DNA from: Micavibrio sp. UBA1850
GTDB lineage: Bacteria; Pseudomonadota; Alphaproteobacteria; Micavibrionales; Micavibrionaceae
DNA length: 32,101 bases
Assembly: GCA_002338525.1 (NCBI GenBank)
Contig: DDIM01000007.1
Coordinates: forward strand, 74,471-106,571
Direction of reading: 5' to 3'
This document shows, in pieces, positions 1 through 6,991 of the stretch. Every line of letters starts with the position of its first letter. Position 1 is the first letter of the stretch. Under the pieces are notes generated by a model, which did not search any database, was not told where the DNA came from, and saw only the letters and a list, made by a program, of their open reading frames with translations. A program made the translations under genes and the position numbers.

Positions 1-1556
1 AAATTACGCTCAATCTCGGCCACGCGTGCGGCACGATCTGCGCGCATCAAAATATCATAATCTTGCGCCAACATTGATATTTGTAGTGGCGCGGCCATCA
101 CATATGGTTGCGCGCTCAGCCCCATGCTCCAGCGCTGCGCCGCATTTAAAAAATCGACGTAACGCTCGATATTTTGATAGCTGTGAAAACGATCCGCTTT
201 TTTCACATAGTGATTTGAAATGAACGGCGGCACAACCACCATCAACCATAAAACGGCTAACATAATCAATAAGACCACGCCCCTTAGACCGGGAAAGAGC
301 ATTGATTTAGGCAGACGCAGAAAAAAGAGCGGAAGGCCGCACGCCTTCATCCACACGACAAAAGCCAGCGCTGTTAAAAATAATATTGGCAGAATATGAA
401 GATTGGCCGACACATGCGCATGTAACCCCATTGCACAAATGGCACATGCCATAAGCACGATACGCATGTATAAATGAGGAACGGTACAAACCCTTAGTGC
501 ACGAAATGTTCGAATCACCAAACAGACAGCAAAAGCGTAAAACAACAAAATACCTAATACGCCGCGCTCTGCCCAAAACTGCAATGCATCATTATGCGCC
601 GTGTACCCCCCAGACACGTCTTGAGGCACATGATACTCTCCGTAAAAACTAGGAAATGTACCCACACCGGTGCCTAAAAACGGATGCGCGCGTATCATAT
701 CCAGCGTCCCAGACCAAATGAGCCCTCGAGACCATAATAAAGGAGTTTGCCCACTCACCCCTGTGATACTGGTGAAAAGCGCTACATTATCAGGACGCAC
801 CCCCGTCAAACTAACCGCCACCATAATCAACGCCATAAGTGCAACAATTATCACGATAGCGCGTTTACTGACAATGGCTTCCATCTGCGTCCTTAACATA
901 AAAACACACACGCCCCCAAGAAGTATAAACGCCCATAACGCTCCGCGGCTGCCTGTGGTAATCAATCCGCTAAAAAGTAATAAAAATGCCAGACAATATA
1001 TAATCTTCAAACGCTTTGAAGGGGCATCAAATAACAACATCAAAGCCATAAAACAACCGAATGAAAAAACAGCGCCCAAACTGTTCGGATTTCGCAGCGG
1101 CCATTGCACACGTCCATAAAACAACATATCCGTGAGCACATAATATTGAACCAATGCAAAACCAGCACACCCTGTTATTATAACCACAACAGCAGGCACA
1201 AGCAGTCTCGCAACACGGTCTTGCGTGCCGCCATCCAATCTTATTAAGGCCAGCACACTTAATGGCAACAAACTAAATACCCAAAACTGCATATAGCTGA
1301 CCCATTGAATATGTGACCATAAAACGCTTGCCGCGCTCAGCGCCCAAAACAACAGCAGCGCAAGCAGAGCATATGATTTAGGAATTTGCCATACCCCCGC
1401 ATTTAAACCGCGATATGTACAAATGAGACACGTAACCATCAAGGTCACAACGCTAGCCCCCACCATTTCCGTTTGCAAACTGGGTAAAAATGTAAAACTA
1501 AATACGAAAGACAAAAGCCATAAAAGACCACAAAAATAAACAATCATGCCCACCAT
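1..1556 (-). CDS. O-antigen ligase/polymerase family membrane protein (Wzy_C type), C-terminus cut by the window edge
   Basis: About 518 codons are open from an ATG at 1556 to the left edge with no stop. The product is a polytopic inner-membrane protein with roughly ten or more hydrophobic segments. The Wzy_C/WaaL signature is clear: GSRGALW near residue 203, RGLIWSGTLDMIRAHPFLG-TGVG around 274-298 in a periplasmic-loop position, and AHNDALQFWAERG near 320-332. After the last membrane segment (about residue 440) comes a polar tail of the kind these proteins carry at the C-terminus. Family members join or polymerise O-antigen or other undecaprenyl-linked glycans on the periplasmic side. I cannot separate ligase from polymerase by sequence alone. 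The start could also be the ATG at 1547; neither has a convincing ribosome binding site. It lies downstream of ssrA on the same strand, beyond the ssrA terminator. The long open frames on the other strand here are shadows. Confidence 0.85.
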   Translation of the reverse strand, partial: MVGMIVYFCGLLWLLSFVFSFTFLPSLQTEMVGASVVTLMVTCLICTYRGLNAGVWQIPKSYALLALLLFWALSAASVLWSHIQWVSYMQFWVFSLLPLSVLALIRLDGGTQDRVARLLVPAVVVIITGCAGFALVQYYVLTDMLFYGRVQWPLRNPNSLGAVFSFGCFMALMLLFDAPSKRLKIIYCLAFLLLFSGLITTGSRGALWAFILLGGVCVFMLRTQMEAIVSKRAIVIIVALMALIMVAVSLTGVRPDNVALFTSITGVSGQTPLLWSRGLIWSGTLDMIRAHPFLGTGVGTFPSFYGEYHVPQDVSGGYTAHNDALQFWAERGVLGILLFYAFAVCLVIRTFRALRVCTVPHLYMRIVLMACAICAMGLHAHVSANLHILPILFLTALAFVVWMKACGLPLFFLRLPKSMLFPGLRGVVLLIMLAVLWLMVVVPPFISNHYVKKADRFHSYQNIERYVDFLNAAQRWSMGLSAQPYVMAAPLQISMLAQDYDILMRADRAARVAEIERN

Positions 1557-1612
1557 AATATGTGATCGGACAATAAAATAAAGCGTTCAGGTATGAATAA
1601 TATTTTAGGAGG

Positions 1613-1646
1613 AAAAAAGTGGCCCGTTCTGTTGCGAGGTGGGCCA
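1613..1646 (-). terminator. Rho-independent terminator of ssrA
   Basis: Read on the minus strand, TGGCCC (1646-1641) pairs with GGGCCA (1625-1620) across a loop of about 15 bases and is followed by ACTTTTTT. An overlapping stem GGTGGG/CCCACC lies just before it, so the same bases could also form a pseudoknot at the end of the coding piece. Confidence 0.7.
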
Positions 1647-1982
1647 ACCCCCACCTATCCTTGTCTAGAGGATAGGAATTAATTTGTAGCTACTACCTAC
1701 CTAATAAATTAGGCAGCGATAGCATCGCCAGCGGCGAAGTTATCATTTGCTACGACGAAGTTATCGTTTGCATTTATAATGCTTGGTCCTGTATCGAAGG
1801 TACCATCTCGAACGCCGCTAAATTGTCTTTATTACGTGTGTCGATCCTGTTTCGGCCCCAACATAAAAAGATGAGCTAAGCTTCAAACCCCTTACCTTCT
1901 TATGGTGGAGCCGCCGGGCACTGCCCCCGGGTCCACGCCGGCTATTCCACAACAGCGTTTAGCGTCATAATCACCGAAGTGA
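1620..1982 (-). ncRNA. ssrA: Two-piece (circularly permuted) tmRNA
   Basis: tmRNA rescues stalled ribosomes and adds a degradation tag. Two pieces are recognisable in permuted order. The acceptor piece comes first, from about 1982 to 1903, and ends GGCGGCTCCACCA with an arm CCGGG/CCCGG closing a 7-base loop. A spacer of about 43 bases follows (1902-1860). The coding piece then starts at 1859 with GGGGCCGAAACAGGATCGAC, the normal tmRNA 5' sequence. The 5' GGGGCCG (1859-1853) pairs over seven positions, one G-U, with CGGCTCC of the acceptor piece, rebuilding the tRNA acceptor stem. This split is known in alphaproteobacteria, where the spacer is removed from the precursor. A small C(UUCG)G hairpin (1970-1983) sits at the expected transcript start. 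The exact ends of the mature pieces are inferred. Confidence 0.94.
1709..1771 (-). other. tmRNA tag reading frame with a duplicated ANDNF
   Basis: From the resume codon GCA at 1771 to the stop TAA at 1711-1709, 20 codons read ANDNFVV-ANDNFAAGDAIAA. ANDN is the usual start of alphaproteobacterial tags and the terminal AA is the protease recognition end. The ANDNF unit is present twice, seven codons apart, and the tag is longer than the usual 8-15 residues. Confidence 0.9.
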
Positions 1983-1988
1983 TAAGTC

Positions 1989-2017
1989 ATTATATAGCAG
2001 ACCGCGTGGAAAAATCC
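1989..2017 (-). promoter_or_regulatory. ssrA promoter
   Basis: A perfect -10 TATAAT lies at 1994-1989, with the predicted start about seven bases on, near 1982, just ahead of the acceptor piece. The -35 at 2017-2012 (GGATTT, 17-base spacer) is poor. Confidence 0.55.
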
Positions 2018-2041
2018 AGAAAACAAACACAAAAGATATTA

Positions 2042-2893
2042 TTATTCTGAAAACGGGTATTTGATCGGATCATGATATTGATAGCCGATAACCTTGAAAT
2101 CATCAGTCGTAACCCATGTTTCTATATCTTCTAATGTTTTAATATCAGGATTAATCTCTAATTGCGGTGACGGATACGGCTCACGCTGAAGCTGTACATC
2201 ACGCATCATCGGCAGTTGATCTTCATATATGTGGCAATTAACAAGACGGTGATAAGCCGTTTTTGCATTTTTCCCTGTGATTTGCGCAATCAACGCCAAA
2301 AGAACAAACACTTGAACCTGATTGAAATTTAACCCCAGCGGAACATCACAGCTGCGTTGATACGAAGTCAGATATAAATCATCACCCAACAGTGAAAATG
2401 TATGAGTATGCATACAAGGCCTCAAGCATCCAAGATGAAACTCTCCAGGGTTGTAAAATGACAAAATTTCTCCGCGGTCATCTATGCCGTTTGTTAAATT
2501 ATCGACCAGCTTTTTCAACTGATCAACATGTCCGCCATCCGGCTTGGCCCAGCGGCGTCCCTGCACACCATAAACACGGCCCATGTCATCTTCGCCTTTA
2601 CGGTTTGGATTGTCTAACCACGCCTTGGTTTGATTGGCGTTGGCATTCCACGTATTACAACCAATCTCACGAAATTGCGCCGCATTATCGTATCCACGCA
2701 GATATCCTAAAATCTCGGCAATTGCTGCTTTGTAAAAACTTTTTCGCGTTGTCACCAATGGAAATTTATTGTTGGCTACATCATACTCAAGCGAGGCGTC
2801 AATAACAGTAAGGCATCGTTTCCCTGTTCGTTTATTTTCAACCCAAACACCCTCATTGACGATACGACGACAAAGATCAAGATACTGTTCCAT
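2042..2893 (-). CDS. thyA: Thymidylate synthase ThyA
   Basis: This enzyme converts dUMP to dTMP in the cytoplasm using methylene-tetrahydrofolate and releases dihydrofolate, which the divergent folA product recycles. The protein has 283 residues, longer than the 264-residue E. coli form, and belongs to the longer bacterial ThyA type. The catalytic cysteine is C160 in LRPCMHTHTF; the phosphate-binding QRSCD lies at 179-183, followed by VPLGLNFNQ at 184-192. The N-terminal region carries the conserved R and the TTRKSF segment (48-53). The ATG at 2893 has AGGAAA five bases upstream. It is divergent from folA across about 155 bases. Confidence 0.97.
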   Translation of the reverse strand: MEQYLDLCRRIVNEGVWVENKRTGKRCLTVIDASLEYDVANNKFPLVTTRKSFYKAAIAEILGYLRGYDNAAQFREIGCNTWNANANQTKAWLDNPNRKGEDDMGRVYGVQGRRWAKPDGGHVDQLKKLVDNLTNGIDDRGEILSFYNPGEFHLGCLRPCMHTHTFSLLGDDLYLTSYQRSCDVPLGLNFNQVQVFVLLALIAQITGKNAKTAYHRLVNCHIYEDQLPMMRDVQLQREPYPSPQLEINPDIKTLEDIETWVTTDDFKVIGYQYHDPIKYPFSE

Positions 2894-3049
2894 TATATTT
2901 CCTATTACATGCGAGAATAAAAAAGGCTATCGCCTTATTTTTCGCCGATTGTTATTGATTGAACCCCGTGAGGCCTTGACTATATTCAAGGTGTATTTAG
3001 GATCATTGTCAACTGGATAGTCGTTTTGATTTGAAAAAGAATAGGACAA

Positions 3050-3589
3050 ATGAGCATGACACAAAACACAATTACAATTGCAGCCATTGTGGCCATGTCA
3101 TCAAACCGTTGTATCGGCGTTGACAATACAATGCCATGGCATATCCCCGAAGATTTCAAACATTTCAAAAAAGTCACATTGGGCAAGCCTGTTATTATGG
3201 GACGGAAAACATTTGAATCAATTATTGTACTTAACGGCACGCCGCTTCCTGACCGAAAAACGATCGTTGTTTCAAAGTCTGGTTTTGAATATGAACACCC
3301 AGACGTATCGGTTTGCACATCGTTAGACATCGCCATTGAAACAGCCAACAACTTCGCAATTAAAAATAACATCGATGAGATCATCATCGGCGGAGGCGCA
3401 CAAATATACGCACTCGCGCTGCCTTATACAGATAAATACTACCTAACAGAAGTCGACATGTATGTAGAGGGTGATGCGTTTTTACCAAAACTGCTTGAAA
3501 ATGAATGGGTAGAAACATCGCGCACACCAATGACCAGTGCCAAAAGAACCGCACCTCGTTTTACATTCTGCGAGTTCGTAAGAACGTAA
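3050..3589 (+). CDS. folA: Dihydrofolate reductase
   Basis: This enzyme reduces dihydrofolate to tetrahydrofolate with NADPH and so closes the cycle started by ThyA next door. The protein has 179 residues, normal for a bacterial DHFR. It shows the early substrate segment IGVDNTMPWHIPEDFKHFK, the cofactor-binding VIMGRKTFES, and IIIGGGAQIY around residues 112-121, which is the usual GG nucleotide loop. The ATG at 3050 follows AGGAC at a good distance; the second ATG two codons later is possible. The stop codon overlaps the start of the next gene (TAATG), so the ATP-grasp protein is probably made by translational coupling. Confidence 0.97.
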   Translation: MSMTQNTITIAAIVAMSSNRCIGVDNTMPWHIPEDFKHFKKVTLGKPVIMGRKTFESIIVLNGTPLPDRKTIVVSKSGFEYEHPDVSVCTSLDIAIETANNFAIKNNIDEIIIGGGAQIYALALPYTDKYYLTEVDMYVEGDAFLPKLLENEWVETSRTPMTSAKRTAPRFTFCEFVRT

Positions 3590-4587
3590 TGTTGACCCCT
3601 TTAAAAATCGCAATCGCCACGCAAAGTTGCTATGCACATCAAAATAAACCATGGCGTGATGACGAGGCCCTGTGCGCGTACCTACGAAAGCAAGGTCATG
3701 ATGCCACTATTATTGATTGGCAAGACAGCGCGCACAACCCGACCCAATATGATGCCATCTTTGTAAGCACAACATGGAATATTCCCGCTCATTCAAACGA
3801 TTTCATATCATGGCTGGATATGTGTGAAGCCGATAAAAAGAAACGATTGATCAATACAAAACAAATTTTAACGTTTGGCTTAAAAAAAGACATCTACTAC
3901 GCCTTTTTAAACACACAAGAATCCTTAAAACCACATTTGATTCCAACGCGTTTTGTGACCTCAGAGAATAAGACCGGTTTTGATAAGAAGTTTATTCATT
4001 CGCTATCCGAAGAGGACGGTTTTGCAGGTCACAATCTTGTCATTAAACCCATCATATCTGCAGATGGATATCAGACATATTTTTTTGGAAACGATGCCCA
4101 AAACGATAGCCCCTACTTCATCCCTTCAATTGATGAGGCCGAAAAAATTTGTCACGACATTTTGGATCACGCACATTTACGTGGGCTTATGGTACAACCC
4201 TATATTAAGGGCATAGAAAATGGGGAATACTCACTGACCTATTTGCGCGGCAAGTTGGCATTATGCATAAAGAAAAATGGCGGCTTTCGGAATGACAAAT
4301 CCATAAACCGCATAGCAATAGACACGGCACGCCTCCAGCAAAATATACGTGATGTTGCAAATAAGGCGTCTAAAGCCCTGATAGATAAATTCGGAATAGA
4401 TCATCTAACGCGCTACCGCATCGATATAATTCGTGATGGAGACACCACATATATATCCGAGCTTGAACTGGTTGAGCCTAACTGTAATTTCGGCGTGACC
4501 TTTAACAATAGCGATCATAATTATAGCTTTGATACCCTTGTGGCTCAGCTTGGTGATGCGATATTACAAACAGCCTACACCTTTTAA
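3589..4587 (+). CDS. ATP-grasp ligase, glutathione-synthetase/DcsG-like
   Basis: The protein has 332 residues. An N-terminal domain (1-125) reads YDAIFVSTTWNIPAHSNDF, like the pre-grasp region of ATP-grasp proteins related to prokaryotic glutathione synthetase and the cycloserine enzyme DcsG. The grasp follows: LVIKP (K153), MVQPYIKGIENGEYSL (201-216), a lysine pair at 228-229, YRID (276-279) and ELELVEPN (291-298), which supplies the acidic metal ligands. Such enzymes join a carboxylate to an amine through an acyl-phosphate; the substrate is unknown. I chose the ATG that overlaps the folA stop; a longer in-frame start at 3505 would lie inside folA. It runs convergent, 11 bases apart, with the metallophore-type gene, which suggests but does not prove a shared pathway. 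Confidence 0.82.
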   Translation: MLTPLKIAIATQSCYAHQNKPWRDDEALCAYLRKQGHDATIIDWQDSAHNPTQYDAIFVSTTWNIPAHSNDFISWLDMCEADKKKRLINTKQILTFGLKKDIYYAFLNTQESLKPHLIPTRFVTSENKTGFDKKFIHSLSEEDGFAGHNLVIKPIISADGYQTYFFGNDAQNDSPYFIPSIDEAEKICHDILDHAHLRGLMVQPYIKGIENGEYSLTYLRGKLALCIKKNGGFRNDKSINRIAIDTARLQQNIRDVANKASKALIDKFGIDHLTRYRIDIIRDGDTTYISELELVEPNCNFGVTFNNSDHNYSFDTLVAQLGDAILQTAYTF

Positions 4588-4598
4588 GAACTAATCGA

Positions 4599-5447
4599 CT
4601 AAGGCTTAAAAAACAACGTCGTGTTAATTGTGCCGTGCGTATCCTGACTGGAGCCCAAATATGTCAACCCATTTTCAGTAAATGCATCGTGATTAACCGG
4701 CTCGTATAACATGGCTTTAATACCCTCAACGGAGCGCACACCAACATAGGCATGAGGCGCAGTCTCCCTGATTTTGGCAACAACGTCTTTTTTATTTGCC
4801 ACCAAAGACGCAACAAAAATGACGTCTCCCTGCCCATAATCAACATCGCAAGCCTCAGACTTCGAGACATGAATAACATCAGACAGGCCTAAATTTTCTA
4901 TCATTTTCGAAGAAAGCTCTACTGCATTTTCATCGCAGTCAATACATGTAATTTGCGCACCTGTAATCAAATGCATGTCTATTGCCGTCATCGGCAATGG
5001 CCCCGAGCCAACAAAATATATACGGCTGTGCTCATTAAAAGTAATGCCGAGGCTACGGCCAGCATCAACCTCTTCTTGAACGAGATCCTTATAGCATTGT
5101 CTATACCAAAACTCGTCTAGATTTGTTGTATGAATAGCCCCTGCATTGGCAAAATGCTGTCCAAAATGTTTTTCCATTTCAAATTCTGCAACCGATAACC
5201 TAGGAAGCATCCCTTGCCTTAATTCTTGAATGCGCGCCGATCCCAAAATATCGGGCACATTGTCATCTGATACATTTAAAACCGCGCTCACAAATGCCGA
5301 CAAACATTTATTAATATCTTCATTTGCAGGGCTAAGGTCCTCTGCCCCGATCAAAGTATCATGCGTTTGTTGTGTAATTGTAATAAATTCCTCATTACGA
5401 AACCCGTTAAACCCTGCGTTAGCGCCTAAAATTGAATGAACCGTCAT
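4599..5447 (-). CDS. Nicotianamine-synthase-like protein (CntL/NAS family), probable metallophore synthesis
   Basis: NAS-family enzymes transfer aminobutyrate units from S-adenosylmethionine to an amine, giving nicotianamine in plants and archaea and opine-type metallophores (staphylopine, pseudopaline) in bacteria. The 282-residue protein matches the short bacterial type. It has an alpha-helical N-terminal half (1-135), then a Rossmann fold with the family hallmark YFVGSGPLPMTAID at 144-157, ITCIDCDENAVELSSKMI at 166-183 and FVASLVANKKDVV at 211-223; the late VGVRSVEGIKAMLYEPV also fits the family. The ATG at 5447 follows GAAGG about eight bases upstream. A near-consensus Fur box lies 19 bases upstream, so iron starvation should switch it on. 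No opine dehydrogenase or transporter is next to it. Confidence 0.85.
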   Translation of the reverse strand: MTVHSILGANAGFNGFRNEEFITITQQTHDTLIGAEDLSPANEDINKCLSAFVSAVLNVSDDNVPDILGSARIQELRQGMLPRLSVAEFEMEKHFGQHFANAGAIHTTNLDEFWYRQCYKDLVQEEVDAGRSLGITFNEHSRIYFVGSGPLPMTAIDMHLITGAQITCIDCDENAVELSSKMIENLGLSDVIHVSKSEACDVDYGQGDVIFVASLVANKKDVVAKIRETAPHAYVGVRSVEGIKAMLYEPVNHDAFTENGLTYLGSSQDTHGTINTTLFFKP

Positions 5448-5465
5448 AATGCTGCACCTTCTTTA

Positions 5466-5484
5466 AATGAAAATCATTCTCATT
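5466..5484 (-). promoter_or_regulatory. Fur box in front of the NAS-like gene
   Basis: AATGAAAATCATTCTCATT is an inverted repeat close to the classical 19-base Fur box (AATGATAATCATTNTCATT-type). It lies 19 bases before the start codon of the NAS-like gene, where bound Fur would block transcription or its initiation. Confidence 0.75.
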
Positions 5485-5488
5485 TAAC

Positions 5489-5500
5489 TATCAGCTGATA
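5489..5500. repeat. Perfect 12-base palindrome between the two Fur boxes
   Basis: TATCAGCTGATA is fully self-complementary and sits five bases from the Fur box of the NAS-like gene. It may be a second operator for another dimeric regulator. No protein is assigned. Confidence 0.4.
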
Positions 5501-5576
5501 TTATGCTTCGCAAGCGCTAATTGATCATGACTTGAAAAAACTTTTTTGGATTTAAAATCATTGCCGCCAAGACTGT

Positions 5577-5606
5577 ATTGACAATCATTCTCAATAAATA
5601 TAGACA
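5577..5606 (+). promoter_or_regulatory. Fur-box promoter of the 72-residue protein gene
   Basis: ATTGACAATCATTCTCAAT (5577-5595) is a second Fur-type inverted repeat. It contains a perfect -35 TTGACA (5578-5583), and a -10-like TATAGA follows at 5599-5604 with a 15-base spacer. Bound Fur would cover the promoter. The next gene begins about 40 bases downstream. Confidence 0.72.
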
Positions 5607-5643
5607 TATTCCCAACGATTGTATTAAAAAAGAGGACTTCATC

Positions 5644-5862
5644 ATGAACATCAACGATACAGATATTTTTTCTCAAACATCTCCTTGCTTTAAAGGCAGC
5701 GTGCAACAGCTTTTTGCCGACGCGACTGAAGATGGCGTTTTGAAAATTACCAATCAGGAAGACATGACGTTTTACGGAAAAACACTGCGTGATGCCCTCG
5801 ATCAAAACCAAATCACACATAAACGTATAGATGGCGTATCTCATTTTAAAATGAGTAAATAA
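5644..5862 (+). CDS. Unknown 72-residue protein under a Fur box
   Basis: I do not recognise the family. The ATG at 5644 has AGAGGA eight bases upstream, and a Fur-box promoter precedes it, so this is very likely a real, iron-repressed gene. The protein starts MNINDTDIFSQTSPCFKGS, has one cysteine (C15), no signal peptide and no membrane segment, and looks like a small mixed alpha/beta cytoplasmic protein. It is divergent from the NAS-like gene, so both probably respond to the same signal. It could assist metallophore synthesis, be an iron-starvation regulator or adaptor, or be a substrate peptide for the nearby ATP-grasp enzyme; none of these is shown by the sequence. It does not have the conserved end of the hemin-uptake protein HemP. 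The open frame on the opposite strand (5491-5844) is taken as a shadow. Confidence 0.7.
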   Translation: MNINDTDIFSQTSPCFKGSVQQLFADATEDGVLKITNQEDMTFYGKTLRDALDQNQITHKRIDGVSHFKMSK

Positions 5863-5876
5863 TAAAATAAGTAGAC

Positions 5877-6902
5877 CTACACTATATCACTTAGGCGGTC
5901 TTGGCACTCATCGCTTAAGCCATGACGCATCTCGTGGGACAATGGTATAGAGGCGAGAAACGCAATCTCACGTTTTTGAGCCTCTTGCCTAACATGACCC
6001 TCTCCGAAGATATGATCTTCATGGCCACATTTCGAACATACATGCACAGACATATTTTCAACCAATCCTAAAACCGGCACATTCGTTTTTGCAAACATCT
6101 CAATGGCTTTTCTTGCATCAAGCAACGCCAAATCCTGAGAAGTAGATACAATGACAGCCCCTGTGATGTTCACCTTCTGCGCAAGAGTGAGTTGCGCATC
6201 ACCCGTACCGGGGGGCATATCAATAACCAAGGTGTCATAGCCGTCCCATTCAACATCGCGCAACAATTGGTAAATTGCGCTTTGCACCATAGGCCCTCGC
6301 CAAATCATGGGTGTGTCTTGTCCAACCATAAACCCAATCGACATCACCCCGACGCCATGGGCCATAATAGGTTTTAGCTTTTTGTGATCGGTAACCTCCG
6401 GCTTTTGTCCCTCAACCCCCATTAAATGGGGAACCGACGGACCATAAATATCGGCGTCAAGTAAACCAACGGTGCGTCCTTGTTTTGCAAGAGACACCGC
6501 CAAGTTTGCAGCAATTGTTGATTTCCCAACACCCCCCTTACCTGATGCCACGGCAATGATTTGACGGAAGGGAAGCTGTAACGGCGGATTTTTATTCATG
6601 CCGTGCGGGTCAGGAATATTTGTTTTTGTTTGCGGCGGCACAGCGGACTTTTTTTCTGCAGTCAAAATAGCGGATACGCCTCTAATGTTTTTTAGCGCAC
6701 GCACCGCAGCCTCAGCATCTTGGCGTAAAGGCTCCATTTGTGCACCCTTAGATGCATCAACAGCAATCAAAAACACTGCCTCGCCTTTATCATTAACCTG
6801 CAAGCCTTCAATCATACCTGCACGAACCAGCCCCTGCCCTGATACGGGGTCTATGACCGTATCAAGTGCATTTTCAACGTCTATTACTATCGGTTTCTTC
6901 AT
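5877..6902 (-). CDS. mrp: Mrp/ApbC-type iron-sulfur cluster carrier ATPase
   Basis: The 341-residue P-loop ATPase binds and hands over Fe-S clusters in the cytoplasm. An N-terminal DUF59/MIP18-like domain (about 1-85) is followed by a linker and the ATPase domain with the deviant Walker A GKGGVGKS (121-128), LLDADIYGPSVPHLMG (147-162), DMPPGTGD (228-235) and the cluster-binding pair C289-x-x-C292 in VCSKCG. The start at 6902 has an AGGAT about 12 bases upstream. It is divergent from hflK and convergent with the 72-residue gene. Its role in Fe-S supply fits a neighbourhood controlled by iron. Confidence 0.95.
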   Translation of the reverse strand: MKKPIVIDVENALDTVIDPVSGQGLVRAGMIEGLQVNDKGEAVFLIAVDASKGAQMEPLRQDAEAAVRALKNIRGVSAILTAEKKSAVPPQTKTNIPDPHGMNKNPPLQLPFRQIIAVASGKGGVGKSTIAANLAVSLAKQGRTVGLLDADIYGPSVPHLMGVEGQKPEVTDHKKLKPIMAHGVGVMSIGFMVGQDTPMIWRGPMVQSAIYQLLRDVEWDGYDTLVIDMPPGTGDAQLTLAQKVNITGAVIVSTSQDLALLDARKAIEMFAKTNVPVLGLVENMSVHVCSKCGHEDHIFGEGHVRQEAQKREIAFLASIPLSHEMRHGLSDECQDRLSDIV

Positions 6903-6920
6903 GGTTTTTCTTATATCCTA

Positions 6921-6948
6921 TTGCCTTTCAGGGGAAAAGAGATATTGT
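6921..6948 (+). promoter_or_regulatory. Possible hflK promoter
   Basis: TTGCCT (6921-6926) and TATTGT (6943-6948) are separated by 16 bases and lie about 45 bases before the hflK start codon, in the mrp-hflK divergent gap. Confidence 0.4.
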
Positions 6949-6991
6949 TAGAGCACCTCAAACATCAACGTGAACGAAGAGACAAAAACTC

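Noticed and set aside
670..1119. 149-codon plus-strand open frame inside the O-antigen ligase region
   Set aside because: It lies fully antisense to a clear Wzy_C-type membrane protein and its translation has no family features.
2392..2805. 137-codon plus-strand open frame antisense to thyA
   Set aside because: The opposite frame encodes an intact thymidylate synthase; this one is a shadow.
2915..2936. AAGGC-GATA-GCCTT hairpin with T run upstream of thyA
   Set aside because: Only five base pairs; too weak to call a terminator or attenuator.
3505..3588. In-frame N-terminal extension of the ATP-grasp protein
   Set aside because: It lies inside folA, and the ATG that overlaps the folA stop gives the expected domain start.
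5491..5844. 117-codon minus-strand frame over the 72-residue gene
   Set aside because: It would cover both the Fur promoter and the small gene, and has no matching promoter or family features.
5644..5862. Hemin-uptake protein HemP
   Set aside because: It is Fur-regulated and small, but the conserved HemP ending (YxLRxTRxGKLILTK type) is absent.
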